This document shows positions 30,591-33,371 of a stretch of DNA of 33,371 nt, one piece after another (the stretch's first letter is position 1; each line of letters begins with the position of its first letter). The notes below the pieces were generated by a model, which did not search any database, was not told the origin of the DNA, and saw only the letters and a program-made list of their open reading frames with translations. The DNA comes from an uncultured Clostridia bacterium (GTDB lineage Bacteria > Bacillota > Clostridia > Christensenellales > Aristaeellaceae). The position numbers and the translations under genes were made by a program. The stretch covers positions 1 through 33,371 of the forward strand of contig CAMFCQ010000024.1 of the NCBI GenBank assembly GCA_945948915.1, read 5' to 3'.

Positions 30591-31856
30591 TTAGTGGGTC
30601 AGGTCATACTCGGTCTTCCAGCCATCGACGAACGCGGTCACAACGCCATTCCAGTCGCCGGTGCCGGCAGCATAAGCGGTCAGCGCGGAGCCCACGCCGT
30701 TCTTCCACTCCTCGGAAGGCATGGTCGGGAAGTTCCAGGACACCGGGATCTTGCCCTCGGCGGTCAGCGCAGCGTCAACCGCGACGAGCGGGTTGGTGGA
30801 GGCATACTCGCCGGTGAAGGTGTCGAACGGGACGACGAAGCCCATGTCCTGAGACATGCTCTTGCGGCCCTCGTCGGAGGTGATGACCCACTCGAGGAAG
30901 GCGATGGTCGCGTCGATGTCTTCCTGATCGGCCTCGCCGTTCACGCACCAGTAGTTCTCAGTGCCGGTGCACAGGCCCTGGTTCTCCTCGCCCTCAACGC
31001 CGATGTAGATCGGGAGCATGGTGAGGTTCTCAGCGCCCAGGTCCTTCACGTCGTTCCAGGCCCAGGTGCCGTTCTGATAGAAGACGGCCTTCTCGCCCAC
31101 GAACTCGGCCACGGCGTCATTGCCGGTCTTGGAAGCCAGCAGGGCCGGCTCGCAGGTGGCGTCGGTGATGTACAGATCCCAGATCTTCTTGTAGTTGTCC
31201 AGATAGGTGCCCTTGATGGCGCCGGTGGTGCCGATGCCGTCAGCCTGGTACTCGTAGTAGATCGGCATGTTGGCCAGGTGGGTCTTGAAGCGCCAGTCGG
31301 AGGAGCCGTCCATGCCGGCGGACGTGAACGCGCCGTCGAGACCGAGCTCAGCCTTGCGGGCCTGGATGTCGTCGGCGACCTTCTTGAGGGTCTCGAAGTT
31401 GGTGATGTCGGCCACGGTGTAGCCGGCCTTCTCCAGCAGCTTGGTGTTGGCGATGATGCCGTAGGTCTCCACAACGTAGGCAACGCCCTTGACCACGTCG
31501 CCGTCCTTCAGCGCGAAGGCGTCGGAGGTCAGGTGCTTGACCAGATCGGTGCCGGAGAGATCATAGCAGTAGTCCGTCCAGTTCGCCAGACCGACCGGGC
31601 CGTTGACCTGGAACAGGGTCGGCGCGTCGCTCTTCTCGATCTCGGACATGAGGGTGGTCTCGTACTCGCCGGAGGCGGCGGTCACGACGGTCACCGGCAC
31701 GCCGGTCTTCTCGGTGTAGAGCTTGGCCAGCTCCTGCCACTGAGCATCCTGCTCGGGCTTGAAGTTGAGGTAGTAGACGGAGGCATCGGCGCAGGCGGCG
31801 GAGGCGAGAGCCACGCACAGCACCAGCGCGAGCGCCAGGGCGATGATCTTCTTCAT
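30591..31856 (-). CDS. Extracellular sugar-binding protein of an ABC importer
   Basis: This 421-residue family 1-type solute-binding protein captures a carbohydrate outside the cell and delivers it to the two permeases. A signal peptide covers about residues 1-23. The mature part contains family pieces such as FKPEQDAQWQELAKLYTEKTG and PTLFQVNGPVGLANW. Later pieces are VVETYGIIANTKLLEKAGY and FYQNGTWAWNDVKDLG. Unusually for Bacillota, the Cys (C22) sits in ASAAC without the usual Leu at -3 and without a Gly/Ser linker; ACA-DAS could instead be a type I peptidase site. The start at 31856 has AAGGAGATC about 9 nt upstream. The ligand is not predictable; oligosaccharide is likely. Confidence 0.92.
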   Translation of the reverse strand: MKKIIALALALVLCVALASAACADASVYYLNFKPEQDAQWQELAKLYTEKTGVPVTVVTAASGEYETTLMSEIEKSDAPTLFQVNGPVGLANWTDYCYDLSGTDLVKHLTSDAFALKDGDVVKGVAYVVETYGIIANTKLLEKAGYTVADITNFETLKKVADDIQARKAELGLDGAFTSAGMDGSSDWRFKTHLANMPIYYEYQADGIGTTGAIKGTYLDNYKKIWDLYITDATCEPALLASKTGNDAVAEFVGEKAVFYQNGTWAWNDVKDLGAENLTMLPIYIGVEGEENQGLCTGTENYWCVNGEADQEDIDATIAFLEWVITSDEGRKSMSQDMGFVVPFDTFTGEYASTNPLVAVDAALTAEGKIPVSWNFPTMPSEEWKNGVGSALTAYAAGTGDWNGVVTAFVDGWKTEYDLTH

Positions 31857-31949
31857 AATGAAAGATCTCCTTCCGAAAAAATATTCTGTACGGGCGGCAT
31901 GACAGCTTCCCGCAAGCAGCAGATCGAGGCAAGGAATCAACATGCATCC

Positions 31950-31963
31950 CGGAAACGTTTCCG
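31950..31963. promoter_or_regulatory. LacI-type or cre-like operator of the sugar ABC operon
   Basis: CGGAAACGTTTCCG is a perfect 14-bp palindrome with the AACGTT centre typical of LacI/GalR-family sites. It lies about 25-38 nt after the expected start of transcription, where a bound repressor would block elongation. Binding by a local LacI regulator or by CcpA cannot be told apart here. Confidence 0.7.
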
Positions 31964-31994
31964 AAAAACAGCATATGATCCATTTGCAAGAAGT

Positions 31995-32023
31995 ATTATA
32001 GAGGCATTGGGTGAAATTGTCAA
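31995..32023 (-). promoter_or_regulatory. Consensus promoter of the sugar ABC operon
   Basis: On the minus strand TTGACA (32023-32018) and TATAAT (32000-31995) are 17 bp apart, a full consensus match. It gives a leader of about 130 nt that contains the palindrome at 31950-31963. Confidence 0.85.
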
Positions 32024-32110
32024 TAGCGAATTAAGAGAAACCTCTTGTATACTACATGATGAACAAATTCGTCAGACGTCCGGCAAGTTTGGCAATTTGT
32101 CGCGGACGGA

Positions 32111-32139
32111 TTGAAAAAAGGCGCTCTATCCGCTATAAT
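32111..32139 (+). promoter_or_regulatory. Promoter of ychF
   Basis: TTGAAA (32111-32116) and TATAAT (32134-32139) are 17 bp apart, about 65 nt before the start codon. Confidence 0.75.
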
Positions 32140-32205
32140 AAACAGGTTAAGGATGACAAGTACAAGCCTGTGCCCTGCGCGCAGGATGATTCGGAGGAGA
32201 AAACT

Positions 32206-33303
32206 ATGAAACTCGGCGTCGTCGGTCTGCCCAACGTCGGCAAGTCCACCCTGTTTAACGCGATCACCAAGGCCGGTGCGGAGGCGGCGAACTACCCGTT
32301 CTGCACCATCGAGCCCAATACCGGCATGGTCGCCGTGCCGGATGAGCGCCTTGACAAGCTGGCCGAAATGTACAACCCCAAGAAGAAGACCCCGGCGGTC
32401 ATCGAGTTCGTCGATATCGCGGGCCTGGTCAAGGGCGCGAGCCACGGCGAGGGCCTGGGCAACAAGTTTCTCTCCCATATCCGCGAGTGCGAGGCGATCG
32501 TGCATGTGGTGCGCTGCTTTGAGGACCCGGACATCATCCGCCACGCGGACAGCCTGAACCCGCAGCACGACATTGAGACGATCAACCTGGAGCTGATCGC
32601 TGCCGACCGCGACACTGTCGCCAAGCGCGCCGAGCGCGCGGCCAAGATGGTCAAGACGGGCGAAAAGAAGTTTGCTGAGGAGGCCGAGCTGGGCAGCAAG
32701 CTGCTGGCGCACCTGGATAACCTGCAGCCGGCGCGCACCTGCCCGATGACGGACAAGGAGCGCGAGATTGCCCGCGAGTGGTTCCTGCTGACCACCAAGC
32801 CGGTCATCTACGCCTGCAACATCAAGGAGGACGACCTGGGCAAGGACGAGGACACCATCCCGGGCGTGCTGGACGTGAAGGCGATTGCGAAGGAAGAGAA
32901 CGCCAAGGTGCTGGTCATCTCCGCGAAGATCGAGGAGGATATCGCGCAGATGGACGAGGACGAGAAGGCAATGTTCCTGGAGGAGCTGGGCATCGGCAAG
33001 AGCGGTCTGGATCGCCTGATTGCCGAGGGCTACGACCTGCTGGGCCTCATCTCCTTCCTGACCGCGGGCGCAGACGAGTGCCGTGCCTGGACGATCAAGA
33101 AGGGCACCAAGGCGCCGCAGGCCGCGGGCAAGATTCACTCCGATTTCGAGCGCGGCTTCATCCGCGCGGAGATCGTGGCCTTTGAGGATCTGGAGAAGAA
33201 CGGCTCCATGCTCGCCTGCAAGGAAAAGGGTCTGGTTCGCTCCGAGGGCAAGGAGTATGTGATGAACGACGGCGATGTGACGCTGTTCCGCTTCAACGTT
33301 TAA
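32206..33303 (+). CDS. ychF: Redox-regulated ATPase YchF (Obg-like)
   Basis: YchF is a widely conserved P-loop ATPase that binds ribosomes and takes part in translation and stress responses. The 365-residue product has G1 GLPNVGKST (7-15), switch and G3 DIAGLVKGAS, and the altered G4 motif NIKE (in place of NKxD) that gives the family its ATP preference. A helical domain interrupts the G domain. The C-terminal TGS domain includes FLTAGADECRAWTI and ends at FRFNV. The start at 32206 has GGAGGAG about 7 nt upstream; the open frame reaches further back but starts within promoter sequence. Length is normal for the family. Confidence 0.95.
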   Translation: MKLGVVGLPNVGKSTLFNAITKAGAEAANYPFCTIEPNTGMVAVPDERLDKLAEMYNPKKKTPAVIEFVDIAGLVKGASHGEGLGNKFLSHIRECEAIVHVVRCFEDPDIIRHADSLNPQHDIETINLELIAADRDTVAKRAERAAKMVKTGEKKFAEEAELGSKLLAHLDNLQPARTCPMTDKEREIAREWFLLTTKPVIYACNIKEDDLGKDEDTIPGVLDVKAIAKEENAKVLVISAKIEEDIAQMDEDEKAMFLEELGIGKSGLDRLIAEGYDLLGLISFLTAGADECRAWTIKKGTKAPQAAGKIHSDFERGFIRAEIVAFEDLEKNGSMLACKEKGLVRSEGKEYVMNDGDVTLFRFNV

Positions 33304-33371
33304 CTGAACAAGATGAAAGGGGCTGTCAGGATAAGCCCTAAAAGAAAAAGAAAAAAGATGTGAGGAGGGCT
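33304..33371. other. Region after ychF, possible element end
   Basis: A short stem GGGCT/AGCCC lies around 33320-33338, followed by an A-rich stretch and a strong TGAGGAGGG site at the window edge. GGGGCTGTC at 33319 resembles the outer end of some insertion sequences, but the other end is outside the window. Confidence 0.25.

Overview
The window reads as chromosomal DNA of a GC-rich member of the Bacillota, most likely a gut-type Clostridia. The evidence is RNase J, a CdaA/CdaR pair, a split LacL/LacM beta-galactosidase, an LCP protein, a YheO-type regulator, a sugar ABC operon without its own ATPase, AGGAGG-type ribosome sites, and -10 boxes reading TATAAT at 17-bp spacing. A lower rank cannot be fixed from sequence alone. 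There is no rRNA, tRNA, CRISPR array or phage module.

Layout. 1-1.8 kb: the start of a LolD/MacB-type ABC ATPase (minus strand) with a consensus promoter and a 13-bp-arm palindrome, divergent from a two-gene chromate-type transporter. 1.8-4.7 kb: lacL-lacM, overlapping by 17 nt. 5.2-7.0 kb (minus): an LCP cell-wall ligase and an XpaC-like protein. 7.3-10.7 kb: RNase J with a long basic N-terminal extension, then an RlmI-like rRNA methyltransferase. 11.0-13.7 kb: an XRE regulator convergent with gluQ and a coupled small protein; two inverted MITE copies flank the shared terminator. 13.7-15.2 kb: a WalJ/YycJ-type hydrolase, a ribbon-helix-helix protein and a DUF378 membrane protein. 15.3-20.3 kb: cdaA, cdaR, a repeat-rich coiled-coil membrane protein and a PIG-V-like GT-C enzyme. 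20.4-22.3 kb: a PfkB sugar-phosphate kinase and a diketogulonate-reductase-type dehydrogenase. 22.6-23.1 kb (minus): a compact RelA/SpoT-domain synthetase. 23.5-28.4 kb: three tandem paralogous GT-C membrane glycosyltransferases joined by ATGA overlaps, then a YheO-type regulator. 28.7-31.9 kb (minus): a sugar ABC operon (binding protein and two permeases) with a LacI-type palindrome. 32.2-33.3 kb: ychF.

The most notable feature is a family of seven intergenic repeats. Each is built from hairpins whose arms change together between copies. Each lies just 3' of a gene and points in the same direction as that gene, usually between the stop codon and an intrinsic terminator. Two copies instead end right at the ribosome-binding site of the next gene. 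This pattern suggests a structured RNA element carried in transcripts rather than random debris.

The second theme is cell-envelope sugar chemistry. Four GT-C polytopic glycosyltransferases, an LCP ligase and the c-di-AMP cyclase pair all act at the membrane. The middle member of the GT-C trio has lost the acidic and HER motifs kept by its neighbours. Several promoters carry a perfect palindrome just downstream of the -10 box, which fits repressor control.
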